From the NCBI GenBank assembly GCA_012839565.1, contig DUMZ01000005.1:124001-188000 (forward strand): a stretch of DNA of 64,000 nucleotides, read 5' to 3'. Positions 8,356 to 17,586 of the stretch are shown one piece after another. A program made the translations under genes and the position numbers. The stretch's first letter is position 1. The number at the start of each line of letters is the position of its first letter. The notes under the pieces are model-generated. The model was not told the DNA's origin. It did not search any database and was given only the letters and a program-made list of their open reading frames with translations. The DNA comes from Anaerolineaceae bacterium (GTDB taxonomy: Bacteria > Chloroflexota > Anaerolineae > Anaerolineales > Anaerolineaceae).

Positions 8356-8982
8356 ATGCCAAAAAAAATACTACTTATAATACTCGCGCTTGGGGTTAGT
8401 TTATTGTGCCTTAATTTCTTTGCGCCTGGCAGGGCTTCTTTTGATGTGCCCGCGATTCAGGTTCTGCACTCCGTTCAGGCCAGCAATCTGCAACAACAGG
8501 GACAGGAAATTCCCACACCCGTTATCGCAGCAACTCTGCCCGTTGAACTTTATAAATATACCGCCACACCTGGACCTGATGGATACATCAAACACACCGT
8601 GCTTGAAGCGCAGTTCCTTTTTCACATTGCCGAACTTTACGGTGTTGACCTGCAAGAAATTTTGGCATTGAACAATCTCACTGTAGACAGCATCATCAAC
8701 CCCGGCGACATTTTGATTATCAAGCAAGTCGAAGCACCCACACCAGAACCCAGCCCGATGCTTTCTGAACTTCAAAGCACTGACACCGAGCCGGAAGAAA
8801 CACCACTGCCCTTTGAACCAACCCCTGAACTCACACCCACCAACACCGTCGCTCCCGAATCCAGCCAAGGACTGATTGAACGCGTGTTCACAAACAACTC
8901 GCGCTATCTGGCTTATGCCATTTTTGCTCTGGTTTTGTTGGGAGTTGTGCTCTTAATCGTCAGTTCGCGTCGCATTCATTAA
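8356..8982 (+). CDS. LysM-domain membrane protein
   Basis: A protein of about 208 residues with an N-terminal hydrophobic segment, one LysM domain and a C-terminal membrane helix followed by SSRRIH. The LysM domain starts at YIKHTVLEAQFLFHIAELYG and continues with ILALNNL and INPGDILIIK. A Pro/Thr/Glu-rich linker lies between the LysM domain and the second helix. LysM modules bind N-acetylglucosamine polymers, so a role at the cell wall is likely. A TATAAT box at 8320-8325 leaves only a short leader. The start is either this ATG or an in-frame TTG six bases upstream, which is nearer to the purine-rich GAAGAAGAAG. It is divergent from the Cys-rich lipoprotein operon. Confidence 0.8.
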   Translation: MPKKILLIILALGVSLLCLNFFAPGRASFDVPAIQVLHSVQASNLQQQGQEIPTPVIAATLPVELYKYTATPGPDGYIKHTVLEAQFLFHIAELYGVDLQEILALNNLTVDSIINPGDILIIKQVEAPTPEPSPMLSELQSTDTEPEETPLPFEPTPELTPTNTVAPESSQGLIERVFTNNSRYLAYAIFALVLLGVVLLIVSSRRIH

Positions 8983-9009
8983 GCACAAATCGTTTCGATA
9001 CAAATCCAC

Positions 9010-9333
9010 TCAATCGGCCAACTCAGGCTCGTCTTTTGTTTCGTCAACTTTTTGGGGATTTTGTGCCAAAATTTGCCTCAGGACATTGTTTTCATTTTCA
9101 ATCAACTTTCCTTTGGCGGTATGGCTTAGTTTTTTTATGTCCAGTTCCCGTTTCAAGGCTGTCGCTTTATCTGCCACTTCTTCTACGTATACCAGCCTGA
9201 CTGGCCCGTTCATGCGCGTGTATCTCGCCCCACGGCCAGCATTATGCGTTTTCTCACGGCGAACGGGGTCGTTCGACCATCCTGTGTAAAACGCGCCATT
9301 AGCGCATTCCACCATGTAACAATAAAAACGCAT
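9010..9333 (-). CDS. GIY-YIG domain protein (UPF0213/YhbQ-like)
   Basis: A small 107-residue protein with a single GIY-YIG nuclease fold. The N terminus reads FYCYMVECANGAFYTGWSND, in which the two half-motifs appear as CYMVEC and FYTGWS. These are followed by the conserved Arg and His-Asn segment (RREKTHNAGRGARYTR) and LVYVEEVADKATALKRE with the catalytic Glu. The C-terminal 30 residues are charged and poorly conserved. Family members are small stand-alone nucleases of uncertain role. Its start codon shares one base with the stop of the M50 protease gene (TGATG), so the two are probably translated together. Confidence 0.88.
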   Translation of the reverse strand: MRFYCYMVECANGAFYTGWSNDPVRREKTHNAGRGARYTRMNGPVRLVYVEEVADKATALKRELDIKKLSHTAKGKLIENENNVLRQILAQNPQKVDETKDEPELAD

Positions 9334-9992
9334 CAGACTCTCAAACCTGTCAGAAAGGCAAAAATATGGCTCATCGGTTCATCCATCAGGAAACCAAAAA
9401 CGTCAAATTTCGTAAACCGACCTATTATCATCATCCCAAACAAAATATATGAACCATATTGACGGACTGTTTCAAATTTACTTTTCCAGGCTTCAGGCAG
9501 GGTATATTCTAAAATTTTATCCCCGTCCAGTGGGGCAATGGGAATCATATTGAACAGGAAAAGCATGATATTGATGACGATAAACTCAAGCAGGAAATTT
9601 ACCAGCCACTCTGGTGCCATCCAGGTGTACCTGACGACGACCAACAAGCGTATTATTCCGCCACCCACGGCTGCCAAAACCAGGTTACTCAGGGGTCCAG
9701 CCAACGATACCAGCATCAAACCTGCCGGATGTTTTTGACGAATGACATAAGGATTCACTGGCACTGGCTTTGCCCAGCCAAAACCAGCGAACAAAAGCAT
9801 GATTGAACCAAGCGGGTCCAGGTGCACCAAGGGGTTCAGGGTCAAGCGTCCTGCGTTTTTCGCAGTCCAGTCGCCAAATTTATAAGCCACAAAAGCATGC
9901 ATGTACTCATGAACAGTGAAAGCAATCACCAAAATAATAACGCGGTTAATCAGTGTCGGAAGGTCAAGTCCAAACATATAACTCCAATTCAA
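9333..9992 (-). CDS. Site-2 protease family (M50) membrane metalloprotease
   Basis: A 219-residue polytopic protein of the M50 family, small 'cytosolic-facing' subgroup. The zinc-binding HEYMH motif is in the first long helix (about residues 28-32) and the third ligand motif reads PIAPLDGDK near residue 160. Between them is the family's [11 protein letters not shown] segment, with AKPVPVNP and SLAGPLSN. Such enzymes cut within membranes and may activate membrane-bound regulators, but the substrate here is not evident. It is the first gene of a two-gene unit with the GIY-YIG protein and is divergent from DUF951. Confidence 0.92.
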   Translation of the reverse strand: MNWSYMFGLDLPTLINRVIILVIAFTVHEYMHAFVAYKFGDWTAKNAGRLTLNPLVHLDPLGSIMLLFAGFGWAKPVPVNPYVIRQKHPAGLMLVSLAGPLSNLVLAAVGGGIIRLLVVVRYTWMAPEWLVNFLLEFIVINIMLFLFNMIPIAPLDGDKILEYTLPEAWKSKFETVRQYGSYILFGMMIIGRFTKFDVFGFLMDEPMSHIFAFLTGLRV

Positions 9993-10096
9993 TGACTCTT
10001 AGCCTGCCAAAAACAAACCTTTCATGGCTCAAACATTCTGTCAGATTAAGGTTTACTGGCTCTTATTTAATAATTCCCTGAAATTGTATCACGCAG

Positions 10097-10111
10097 TGAT
10101 ATAATCTCACC
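10097..10111 (+). promoter_or_regulatory. Extended -10 promoter, probably leaderless, for DUF951
   Basis: TGaTATAAT is present with TATAAT at 10100-10105. The ATG is at 10112, so transcription starting 6-7 bases after the box would begin at or next to the A of the start codon. No Shine-Dalgarno sequence is seen. No good -35 box is seen, which fits an extended -10 type. Confidence 0.55.
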
Positions 10112-10339
10112 ATGTTAGCCGATATTCAAATCGGAGATCTTGTGCGCATGCGCAAACAGCACCCTTGCGGTGGGTCAACCTGGGTTGTTACCCGTATCGG
10201 TGCCGATATCGGTCTCGAATGCCTGACCTGCCAGCGACGGGTTATGTTGACACGGCGCGAACTAAACAGGCGCGCCAAAACCATTACCGCAGGTACACAA
10301 AACAACGCGTTAGGCCCAACATCGCCATCACAGGAATAG
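10112..10339 (+). CDS. DUF951 family protein
   Basis: A 75-residue protein of the DUF951 family, found widely in Gram-positive and related bacteria with no assigned function. The core is [18 protein letters not shown], then [25 protein letters not shown]. The Cys of HPCGG together with the CxxC of CLTCQ suggests a small metal-binding fold. The 20-residue tail is not conserved. The gene is 12 bp upstream of a GT2 glycosyltransferase gene and is probably co-transcribed with it and the flavin reductase-like gene. Confidence 0.88.
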   Translation: MLADIQIGDLVRMRKQHPCGGSTWVVTRIGADIGLECLTCQRRVMLTRRELNRRAKTITAGTQNNALGPTSPSQE

Positions 10340-10351
10340 AAAGGAAAGCCC

Positions 10352-11347
10352 ATGACCAGACTTGTCATTCAAATCCCAGCCTACAACGAAGCTAAAACCT
10401 TGCCAATTGCCCTGGCAGAACTTCCGCGCCAGATTGAAGGCGTCGACGATATCAAAGTTGTGGTCATTGATGATGGCTCAACAGATAACACCGCCCAAAT
10501 CGCTCTTGAGAACGGTGCCGATTACGTCCTGCGCCATCGTCAAAACCGTGGTCTTTCACGCGCCTTTATGGACGGCATTCAGTTCTCGCTGGCACTGGGC
10601 GCGGATGTCATCGTCAACACCGACGCCGATAACCAGTACCCCGGCACAGATATCCCCGACCTTATCAAACCGATTCTGGATAAAACCCACGACCTTGTTA
10701 TCGGCGACCGGCAACTGGATAAAAACATTCATTTCTCGGCTTTCAAGCGTCTGCTTGAACGACTTGGCAGCGCATTTGTCCGACGCATTTCCAGCACAAT
10801 CGTGCCTGATGCTGCCAGTGGCTTTCGCGCGTTTTCGCGCTACGCGGCATTGCCTTTGCAGGTTTACAACCCTTATTCCTACACGCTTGACACACTCATC
10901 CAGGCTGGCAAATCACGCCTGAATATCACCAGCGTTCCCATTCATACCAATCCTGCCACCCGAGAATCACGCTTGCACAAAGGCATGGCACATTTCATTT
11001 GGCGTCAGGGTGGGGCTATTATCCGCTCTTATCTCCTTTACCAGCCCCTGCGCAGTTTCTTGATAAGTGGGCTTGTGGTTGGTTTACCCGGACTGGCGCT
11101 TGTTATCCGCTTCTTGGTTTATTACCTCATGGGTGATGGCGGTCGATTTGTTCAAAGTGTTACCTTGGGTGGCTCGATGATTGTTGCCAGTTTGCTTTTA
11201 ACTATTTTTGGCTTCCTGGCAGATGCTACCCGCGCCAATCGCCAGTTGCTGGAAGAAAACCTCATCCGCCAGCGCGACGCTTTTCGCTACAATCCGAATG
11301 AAAAACAGGAATTTTTAGGACTGGATGTTCTGCATAAGGAGAAATAA
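10352..11347 (+). CDS. GT2 family glycosyltransferase (DPM1-like) with C-terminal membrane helices
   Basis: A 331-residue glycosyltransferase with a GT-A fold, like polyprenyl-phosphate hexose synthases. The N terminus reads LVIQIPAYNEAKTLP, followed by VVVIDDGSTDNTA and the donor-site NTDADNQYPG (DxD). Then VIGDRQ, and a Ser/Gly-rich ASGFRAFSR segment typical of the acceptor side. Two membrane segments lie near residues 230-255 and 270-295. It probably transfers a sugar to a lipid carrier at the cytoplasmic face. A ribosome binding site GAAAGGA precedes the ATG. Its stop at 11345-11347 is just before the TTG start of the next gene. Confidence 0.9.
   Translation: MTRLVIQIPAYNEAKTLPIALAELPRQIEGVDDIKVVVIDDGSTDNTAQIALENGADYVLRHRQNRGLSRAFMDGIQFSLALGADVIVNTDADNQYPGTDIPDLIKPILDKTHDLVIGDRQLDKNIHFSAFKRLLERLGSAFVRRISSTIVPDAASGFRAFSRYAALPLQVYNPYSYTLDTLIQAGKSRLNITSVPIHTNPATRESRLHKGMAHFIWRQGGAIIRSYLLYQPLRSFLISGLVVGLPGLALVIRFLVYYLMGDGGRFVQSVTLGGSMIVASLLLTIFGFLADATRANRQLLEENLIRQRDAFRYNPNEKQEFLGLDVLHKEK
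11336..11341 (+). promoter_or_regulatory. Ribosome binding site that fixes a TTG start
   Basis: AAGGAG stands 7 bp upstream of TTG at 11349, directly after the stop of the GT2 gene. The only in-frame ATG upstream (11325) lies inside the GT2 gene and has no such site, so TTG is taken as the start. Confidence 0.7.
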
Positions 11348-11348
11348 A

Positions 11349-12275
11349 TTGAGTAGCTTTAGGGATTTACGCATCGTTGACAATTTTTATCAAACTTCCG
11401 CCTTTTTCCCAATGCCAACCGTTCTCATCGGCACCTTAACTGAAGATGGAAAAACCAGTTTGGGACCCTACTCACTTGTTCAACCCTATTATGTTGCCGG
11501 AAAAGACTATTACGCCATGCTTCTTTGCGCCCGCAACAACTCAAACACCGCGCAACACCTTTTAGCACGTGGTAAATGCTCGATCAATTTCATCACTGAT
11601 GAGAAAAAATGGTTCAAAGAAGCCGTCAAGTTATCCTGGCCAGGCGATACACCCGAAGAAAAAATGAAAAACTGCCAGTTTACGCTTGAAGACGGGCTGA
11701 TGGCAAAAGCTCACCCCGAGCAAGTCTTTCCAAAAGTCGTCACGCAAAGCTTTCAGGTTTTTGAATGTACCTGGATGAGTGATTTAGAAAACGCTTTTGA
11801 AGACAAACCCGGGCAACTGGATGGATATCCGCCACCCTATCGCAATTTCAATGGCATCACGAGTCAGTTTGGTGCCCATTTCATTCTGCGCGTCGACAAA
11901 ATCCTGATGAAAGAAAAGCAATACCAGGGGATTGTCAACGGCGTGAAAGCCAAAGACTTTCCACGTGTGCCAGTCGATTATGGCTATCGTGACTCCAAAA
12001 ACTTTTGGTATACAAGATTTAGCAGACCCATCCCCGAAATATTGCCTATACGCAAAGGCACGCTTCAATCGGTGCGCTATGCCGCCGACCGTATTGACCC
12101 GGATGTCGGTTTTGATGATGCAGCCCTTGAAAAGCTCCTCAACGTGCCCAGAGTCTTTCTCAACACCGTTCTTAAGGGCTGTGTTAGTTGGGCAAAAGAG
12201 AACGATGTCAGCTACATCACTGCTGAACACATGGACATCATCAACGACAAACGCGCAAAGGAAAAACAACGCTAG
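11349..12275 (+). CDS. Flavin reductase-like FMN-binding protein with C-terminal PCP_red-like region
   Basis: A 308-residue protein starting at TTG. The first 200 residues resemble the split-barrel FMN-binding flavin reductase/flavoredoxin domain: an opening FYQTSAFFPMPTVLIGTL, then LGPYSLVQPYYVAG, CARNNSNTAQHL, and FGAHFILRVDKILM. The last 55 residues (FDDAALEKLLNVPRVFLNTVLKGCVSW to ITAEHMDIINDK) look like the PCP_red module at the end of light-independent protochlorophyllide reductase B and some stress proteins. The N-terminal assignment is good; the tail is pattern recognition only. It probably acts as a flavin-dependent electron carrier or oxidoreductase. It is the third gene of the DUF951-GT2 unit. 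Confidence 0.7.
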   Translation: MSSFRDLRIVDNFYQTSAFFPMPTVLIGTLTEDGKTSLGPYSLVQPYYVAGKDYYAMLLCARNNSNTAQHLLARGKCSINFITDEKKWFKEAVKLSWPGDTPEEKMKNCQFTLEDGLMAKAHPEQVFPKVVTQSFQVFECTWMSDLENAFEDKPGQLDGYPPPYRNFNGITSQFGAHFILRVDKILMKEKQYQGIVNGVKAKDFPRVPVDYGYRDSKNFWYTRFSRPIPEILPIRKGTLQSVRYAADRIDPDVGFDDAALEKLLNVPRVFLNTVLKGCVSWAKENDVSYITAEHMDIINDKRAKEKQR

Positions 12276-12434
12276 ACCTTTCTTTAACCTTAAAATATCA
12301 AGACTTTTAAGGCTTCAAGCCAGGAATCGCAGACACGCTGTGCTATACTTATGTGTGTAATGCTAAAACGGTTTTCGGTTTTTTAAAGTTTCTCAAGCGC
12401 CGTAAAACAAACAGAAATACCTTAGAAACAAACT

Positions 12435-15400
12435 ATGTCCTTTGTCCACCTTCACGTCCATTCTTCATATTCCATCCTGGATGGATTCGGCAAACCAGCC
12501 GATTTGGTGGCGCGCGCCAAGGAACTTGGCATGCCGGCTTTGGCTCTTACCGACCATGGCACCATGTTCGGCACGCTCGACTTTTACAAGGCAGCTAAAA
12601 GTGCCGGTATCAAACCCATTATCGGTCTGGAAACTTACGTTGCCCAACGCCGTATGCAAGACAAAGACCCCCAAAAAGACCGTCATTCCTACCATCTTAT
12701 TTTGCTTGCCAAAAACAAAACTGGCTACCAAAACCTGCTTAAACTTGCCTCAGTTTCTCAGCTTGAGGGGCATTACTACACACCGCGCATCGACAAAATC
12801 GCCCTGGCTGAACACAGCGAAGGGCTGATTGCATCATCCGCCTGTATGTCTGGCGAAGTTTCCCGCGCGCTGCTCGATAACGACCACCACCGCGCTGAAC
12901 GCGTTGTCGCTTGGTATCGTGAAGTCTTTGGCAGAGATAATTATTATCTCGAACTCCAGGACCATGACATCCCCGACCAATACCGTGTCAACCGCCTGAT
13001 GCTGGAACTTGCCCGCAAGACGGACACGCGCCTGATTGCCACCAACGATGTGCACTACATCCGCCCCGAAGACGCCGCCCTTCAAGATATTCTGCTATGC
13101 ATCCAAACCGGCAAACTGCTAAGTGACCCCGTGCGCATGCGTATGTCGGATAACTCGTTCTATATGCGTAGTCCCGAAGAGATGAAATTGCTCTTTTCGC
13201 AAGTCCCCGACGCAATCGAAAACACGCTCGAAATCGCGGAACGCTGTCATCTTGACCTTGGTCGCAAGGGTTATCACCTGCCCCAGTTTGAGGTTCCCGC
13301 TGGCGAAACCACAAGCTCTTATCTGCGTAAATTGTGCGAAGACGGGCTCAGACGACGTGAACCTGACCGCGCTGACTCACCCGAGATGAAAGACCGCCTT
13401 GACTATGAACTGGGCGTGATTGAACAAATGGGTTTTGACGCCTACTTCTTAATCGTCTGGGATTTGTGTCGCTACTCCCGCGAAAAGAAAATTTGGTATA
13501 ACGTGCGTGGCTCGGGTAACGGTTCCCTGGTTGCCTACGCGCTCGAAATTACGTCTGTTGAACCCTTGTCACACAAGCTTCTCTTTGAACGTTTTCTAAA
13601 CCCCGACCGCGTTACCATGCCCGATATCGACCTTGACTACCAGGACGACCGTCGCGCTGAAGTTATGGATTATTGCAACCAAAAATATGGTGCCAGTCAT
13701 GTGGCGCAGATTATCACTTTTGGCACAATGGCTGCCCGCGGCGCGGTGAGAGACGTGGGTCGTGTGATGAATATCCCATTGCCCGACGTGGACCGTGTGG
13801 CAAAGCTGGTACCTTCAGCCTATCAGGGCAAAGCCATCCCCCTGGCAGATTCCCTGGAAAAAGTATCCGAGCTGAAAGAAGTTTACAACAGCTCCGAAGA
13901 GATGAAAAAGCTGCTCGACACAGCCAGTGCCATTGAAGGCGCAATCCGCAACGTTGGCACACACGCGGCGGGTGTCATCATCAGCGACAAACCCTTAACC
14001 GAATACGTTCCCCTGCACCGCCCGACCAACGTGAACGAGAATCTGCCCATCAAAACTGTCGCCCAGTACGACATGGACGGCATCACCGAGCTTGGCTTGC
14101 TGAAAGTTGACTTTTTGGGCTTGGTTACCTTAACCATCATGGCAAAAGCTTGCGAATACATTAAAGCCCGTGGTGGCCCAGATTTAAACCTGAGCAAAAT
14201 CCCTATCGACGACCCCGATGTTTACACATTCATCAGCGAAGGCAATACCGCGGGGCTCTTCCAACTGGAAGGCAGTGGCATGACCCGCTACCTAATGGAA
14301 ATGCAACCTAAAACCATTCATCACGTTATCGCCATGGTTGCCCTTTATCGCCCCGGGCCAATGGACATCATTCCCGATTATATTGACAATATGCACGGTA
14401 AAAAACCCGTCAAATATCTGCACCCCAAACTCGAAACTATTCTCGCTGAAACCTACGGGCACACCGTTTACCAGGAACAAATCATGCAAGCCGTCGTATC
14501 GCTTGCTGGATACTCGCCTGGCGAATCAGACGACTTCCGTTCGGCTATTTCCAAGAAAAAAGTCAAGGAAGTCAAAAAACATCACACGAAGTTTTTAAAT
14601 GGTGCCAAAGCTAACGGCATTTCGCATGAAACCGCGGAAGAAATCTTTGCCCACTGGGAAACATTCGCGCATTACGGCTTCAACAAAAGCCACGCGTCAA
14701 ACTATGGCATCATCGCCGTAAAAACAGCCTGGCTTAAATACCATTACCCCGCTGAGTACATGACCGCCTTGCTTTCGGCGTGGAAAAACGACAACGACAA
14801 ATGTGCCGCCTACGTAAGCGATTGCCAGTCAATGGGCATGGCAGTTTTGCCCCCCAACGTCAACACCAGCGATTTTGACTTCACTATTGAAGACCAGGAA
14901 GGCGAAAAACCCGCCATCCGTTTTGGGCTTGGCGGAATCAAAAACGTTGGTCAGGGGCCTGTTGAAGCCATCATTAAAGGTCGTGCTGGACGCCCCTTTG
15001 ATGATATCAATGACTTTATCCGTCGCGTTGATTTGCGCGTTGTTGGCAAACGCGCGCTTGAGTGCCTTATCAAAGTGGGCGCTTTGGATAGCTTCGGGCC
15101 GCGTGTAGCATTGTTACGCTCCCTTGAACAAATCTCAAACGCCTCTGCCAGCCACTTTAAAGCGGTAGATATGGGACAAATGGCACTCTTTGGGGCTAGC
15201 CCGGACGCGCCCGGGCAAATTAAACTCTCCACGAAGGTCAAATCGGACAGTACCGAAGAACTGGAATGGGAACGTGAACTGCTTGGGCTTTACATTTCTG
15301 ACCACCCCCTCAGCAAGCTGATGCGCCACATCAGTCACCGATTAAGCCACAACTCCAACCAATTTACCGACATTGAAGATGGCGCGAACATCACCGTAGG

Positions 15401-16400
15401 TGGCATGGTCAAGCGAATGCGCAGTTTAGTCACCAAAAAAGGCGACGATATGGCTTTCGTAACCCTGGAAGACAGTTTTGGCGAAATTGAGCTTGTGCTC
15501 TTCCCGTCCACCTGGGCAAAAACCAGTCATATGGTCGAAGTTGGCTCGCTTCTTGTTGTTGAAGGTAAAATGCAGCACCAGGAAAGGGGTGACTCTGTCA
15601 TAGCCAACAGTGTCTCGCGCATTCAGGTCGATGACGCGATTTCCGAAGCTTTTGCGGCTGAACAAGGCACGGATTTTGAAAAAATCCTGGAAAGTTACCT
15701 GCCCGATATGCGCGCCCTGGCACGCTACAAATACCCGCCCAATGGCAGTGAAACTGAACAGACCGACGAACAGGTCCCATGGGACAGCGAAGACGATGAG
15801 CGTGATGACCCATTCGACGATGAGATGATGTGGAACGTGACGGAAGAACTGAGTGACACGCAGTTTGACTTGGACGACCCGCTTGGGACCTTTGATAATT
15901 TAGAGTCATCGTCCTTTTCAGATTACCGCCATGCGTCTGCGACAACAAGTGCTGACAATATTTCAAGCACATCCAGCCTGCGGGAAAGCAGAAGCACTTA
16001 TTCGTCAAATATTGCCCTTGCCAGCGATGACACGCCAAGCCAAACATTCGCTGAAACGCAAGAGAACGGGGCATCAAGTATTTCTATTGATATTGATAGC
16101 CTGTGCTTTGACGACGACCTTGACCCTGTGCCAGAAACTTGCCAAAGGCTTCTGATTACCATCCAGGAAACTGGTGACCGTGAGCGCGACATGCGTCATA
16201 TTAGTCATGTTCATGGGATTTTGCAATCTTTTCCCGGGCACGATCAATTTTCATTTTGCCTGACTGGCAAGAAAAACAAAACGGGGATTTTATTCTTCCC
16301 GAATGATGGCATCAAGATTTGCCCAAGCTTGCTCAAAAAACTAGGCGCAGTCCTGGGTGAAGAAAACATTAAAATTGTTGATTCTCTGGACGCCTGCTAA
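12435..16400 (+). CDS. dnaE: DNA polymerase III alpha subunit with long acidic linker
   Basis: The replicative DNA polymerase catalytic subunit. The N-terminal PHP domain begins FVHLHVHSSYSILDG (H7, H9). The palm has VRGSGNGSLVAYALEI and the catalytic PDIDLDYQDDRR (about residues 396-405). A helix-hairpin-helix region follows, then an OB-fold near 985-1065. The protein has 1321 residues against about 1160 usual for DnaE1. The excess is an acidic, Ser/Thr-rich, low-complexity stretch at about 1114-1226. It separates the OB-fold from a conserved terminal domain (RLLITIQETGDRERDM to the end). The start is the ATG at 12435; the Shine-Dalgarno is weak. A -10 TATACT is at 12344-12349. Confidence 0.95.
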   Translation: MSFVHLHVHSSYSILDGFGKPADLVARAKELGMPALALTDHGTMFGTLDFYKAAKSAGIKPIIGLETYVAQRRMQDKDPQKDRHSYHLILLAKNKTGYQNLLKLASVSQLEGHYYTPRIDKIALAEHSEGLIASSACMSGEVSRALLDNDHHRAERVVAWYREVFGRDNYYLELQDHDIPDQYRVNRLMLELARKTDTRLIATNDVHYIRPEDAALQDILLCIQTGKLLSDPVRMRMSDNSFYMRSPEEMKLLFSQVPDAIENTLEIAERCHLDLGRKGYHLPQFEVPAGETTSSYLRKLCEDGLRRREPDRADSPEMKDRLDYELGVIEQMGFDAYFLIVWDLCRYSREKKIWYNVRGSGNGSLVAYALEITSVEPLSHKLLFERFLNPDRVTMPDIDLDYQDDRRAEVMDYCNQKYGASHVAQIITFGTMAARGAVRDVGRVMNIPLPDVDRVAKLVPSAYQGKAIPLADSLEKVSELKEVYNSSEEMKKLLDTASAIEGAIRNVGTHAAGVIISDKPLTEYVPLHRPTNVNENLPIKTVAQYDMDGITELGLLKVDFLGLVTLTIMAKACEYIKARGGPDLNLSKIPIDDPDVYTFISEGNTAGLFQLEGSGMTRYLMEMQPKTIHHVIAMVALYRPGPMDIIPDYIDNMHGKKPVKYLHPKLETILAETYGHTVYQEQIMQAVVSLAGYSPGESDDFRSAISKKKVKEVKKHHTKFLNGAKANGISHETAEEIFAHWETFAHYGFNKSHASNYGIIAVKTAWLKYHYPAEYMTALLSAWKNDNDKCAAYVSDCQSMGMAVLPPNVNTSDFDFTIEDQEGEKPAIRFGLGGIKNVGQGPVEAIIKGRAGRPFDDINDFIRRVDLRVVGKRALECLIKVGALDSFGPRVALLRSLEQISNASASHFKAVDMGQMALFGASPDAPGQIKLSTKVKSDSTEELEWERELLGLYISDHPLSKLMRHISHRLSHNSNQFTDIEDGANITVGGMVKRMRSLVTKKGDDMAFVTLEDSFGEIELVLFPSTWAKTSHMVEVGSLLVVEGKMQHQERGDSVIANSVSRIQVDDAISEAFAAEQGTDFEKILESYLPDMRALARYKYPPNGSETEQTDEQVPWDSEDDERDDPFDDEMMWNVTEELSDTQFDLDDPLGTFDNLESSSFSDYRHASATTSADNISSTSSLRESRSTYSSNIALASDDTPSQTFAETQENGASSISIDIDSLCFDDDLDPVPETCQRLLITIQETGDRERDMRHISHVHGILQSFPGHDQFSFCLTGKKNKTGILFFPNDGIKICPSLLKKLGAVLGEENIKIVDSLDAC

Positions 16401-16523
16401 TTTATCGTTTCCTTTTAATTTCTCATTTACAAAAACACCCCTTAACTCAGCACTTACAAAGGCATATTAGCACCGTAAAACCATTTAACCCTACATCCTT
16501 ACCCAAGTTTAGCTATGTTTGGC

Positions 16524-16549
16524 TATAATTACGAAAACTTTGTGAGGTG
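16524..16549 (+). promoter_or_regulatory. -10 box and ribosome binding site of hom
   Basis: TATAAT at 16524-16529 is followed by GAGGTGA at 16543-16549 and the ATG at 16552, giving a leader of about 16 bases. A -35 box is not clear. Confidence 0.5.
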
Positions 16550-16551
16550 AG

Positions 16552-17586
16552 ATGATGAAAGATATTCGTTTGCTAATGATAGGTTTTGGGAATGTAGGGC
16601 GAGCCTTTGCGCGCCTGCTCATGCAAAAACAAGTCACTTTAGAAAACAGCTATGGCATACGCGCCAAAGTAACTGGCATCTTCACCGCGCGCCATGGCGC
16701 GTGCATCAACGCCAACGGTATTGACCTCAACGAAGCCTTGCACCTGGTTGAAAACAAACAAGATCTCGGTGTACTCAGCACTCAAAGTTTTAAAGGCGAT
16801 ACCTTCGACTTCATCAAAACTTGTCCTGCGGATGTTCTCATTGAAACAACGCCTGTCAATCCGCAAGCGGGCACACCAGCCATAGATCACCTGCGAACAG
16901 GTTTTGAGTGTGGTATGCATGGTATCACCGCCAATAAGGGACCCGTTGTTTACGCCTACCGAAAGTTAAACGAACTCGCTCAGTCAAAAGGGCTCAAGTT
17001 CCGCTTTGAATCCGCGGTCATGGATGGCGCGCCTATCTTTTCCTTACACCGCCATACCTTGGCTGGGGCTGAGATAGAAGGTTTCGTGGGTATTCTCAAC
17101 TCCTGCACCAATCTACTTATCGAAGCGATGGAAGATGGCACATCTCTCGAAGACGCTGTTCGTCACGCCCAGGAAATCGGCATCGCCGAAAGCGACCCAA
17201 GTAACGACATAGACGGTTGGGACGCTGCCATCAAAGTCGCCGCGCTTTCTACCGTGCTGATGAATCACCCCATCACCCCTTTGGATGTTGACCGTACCGG
17301 CATCCGTGGCATTAGCAGCCAAATGATTGCTGATGCTAAATTACAGGGAAAACGCTGGAAATTAGTCTGCCGGGGTGGCTGGGAAAACGACAAGTTCATT
17401 GCCCAGGTAAAACCCGAAATGGTTGGTGTAGATTCGCCACTTTTCAGCGTGGCAGGCACCTCATCATTTGTGAGTTTCGCCCTGGATGTGCTGCCCGGAT
17501 TAGGCATTTTAGAATCTGACCCCAGCCCTAAAACCACCGCGTTTGGTTTATTAGCTGATTTGATTGATATTTACAAGGGCGCGTAA
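16552..17586 (+). CDS. hom: Homoserine dehydrogenase (no ACT domain)
   Basis: Reduces aspartate semialdehyde to homoserine with NAD(P)H, on the route to threonine and methionine. The Rossmann motif is GFGNVG (residues 11-16). The catalytic Lys is in ANKGPVVYAY, and the substrate segment SDPSNDIDGWDAAIKVAAL is intact. At 344 residues it lacks the C-terminal ACT domain that gives threonine feedback control in longer forms. Two ATGs in tandem (16552 and 16555) are both possible starts. The stop shares one base with the start of folK (TAATG), so it heads a hom-folK-membrane protein operon with no obvious functional theme. Confidence 0.93.
   Translation: MMKDIRLLMIGFGNVGRAFARLLMQKQVTLENSYGIRAKVTGIFTARHGACINANGIDLNEALHLVENKQDLGVLSTQSFKGDTFDFIKTCPADVLIETTPVNPQAGTPAIDHLRTGFECGMHGITANKGPVVYAYRKLNELAQSKGLKFRFESAVMDGAPIFSLHRHTLAGAEIEGFVGILNSCTNLLIEAMEDGTSLEDAVRHAQEIGIAESDPSNDIDGWDAAIKVAALSTVLMNHPITPLDVDRTGIRGISSQMIADAKLQGKRWKLVCRGGWENDKFIAQVKPEMVGVDSPLFSVAGTSSFVSFALDVLPGLGILESDPSPKTTAFGLLADLIDIYKGA

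Noticed and set aside
15598..16077. Minus-strand open frame opposite the DnaE linker
   Set aside because: It only reflects the biased codons of the linker; the sense frame continues into a conserved DnaE domain.
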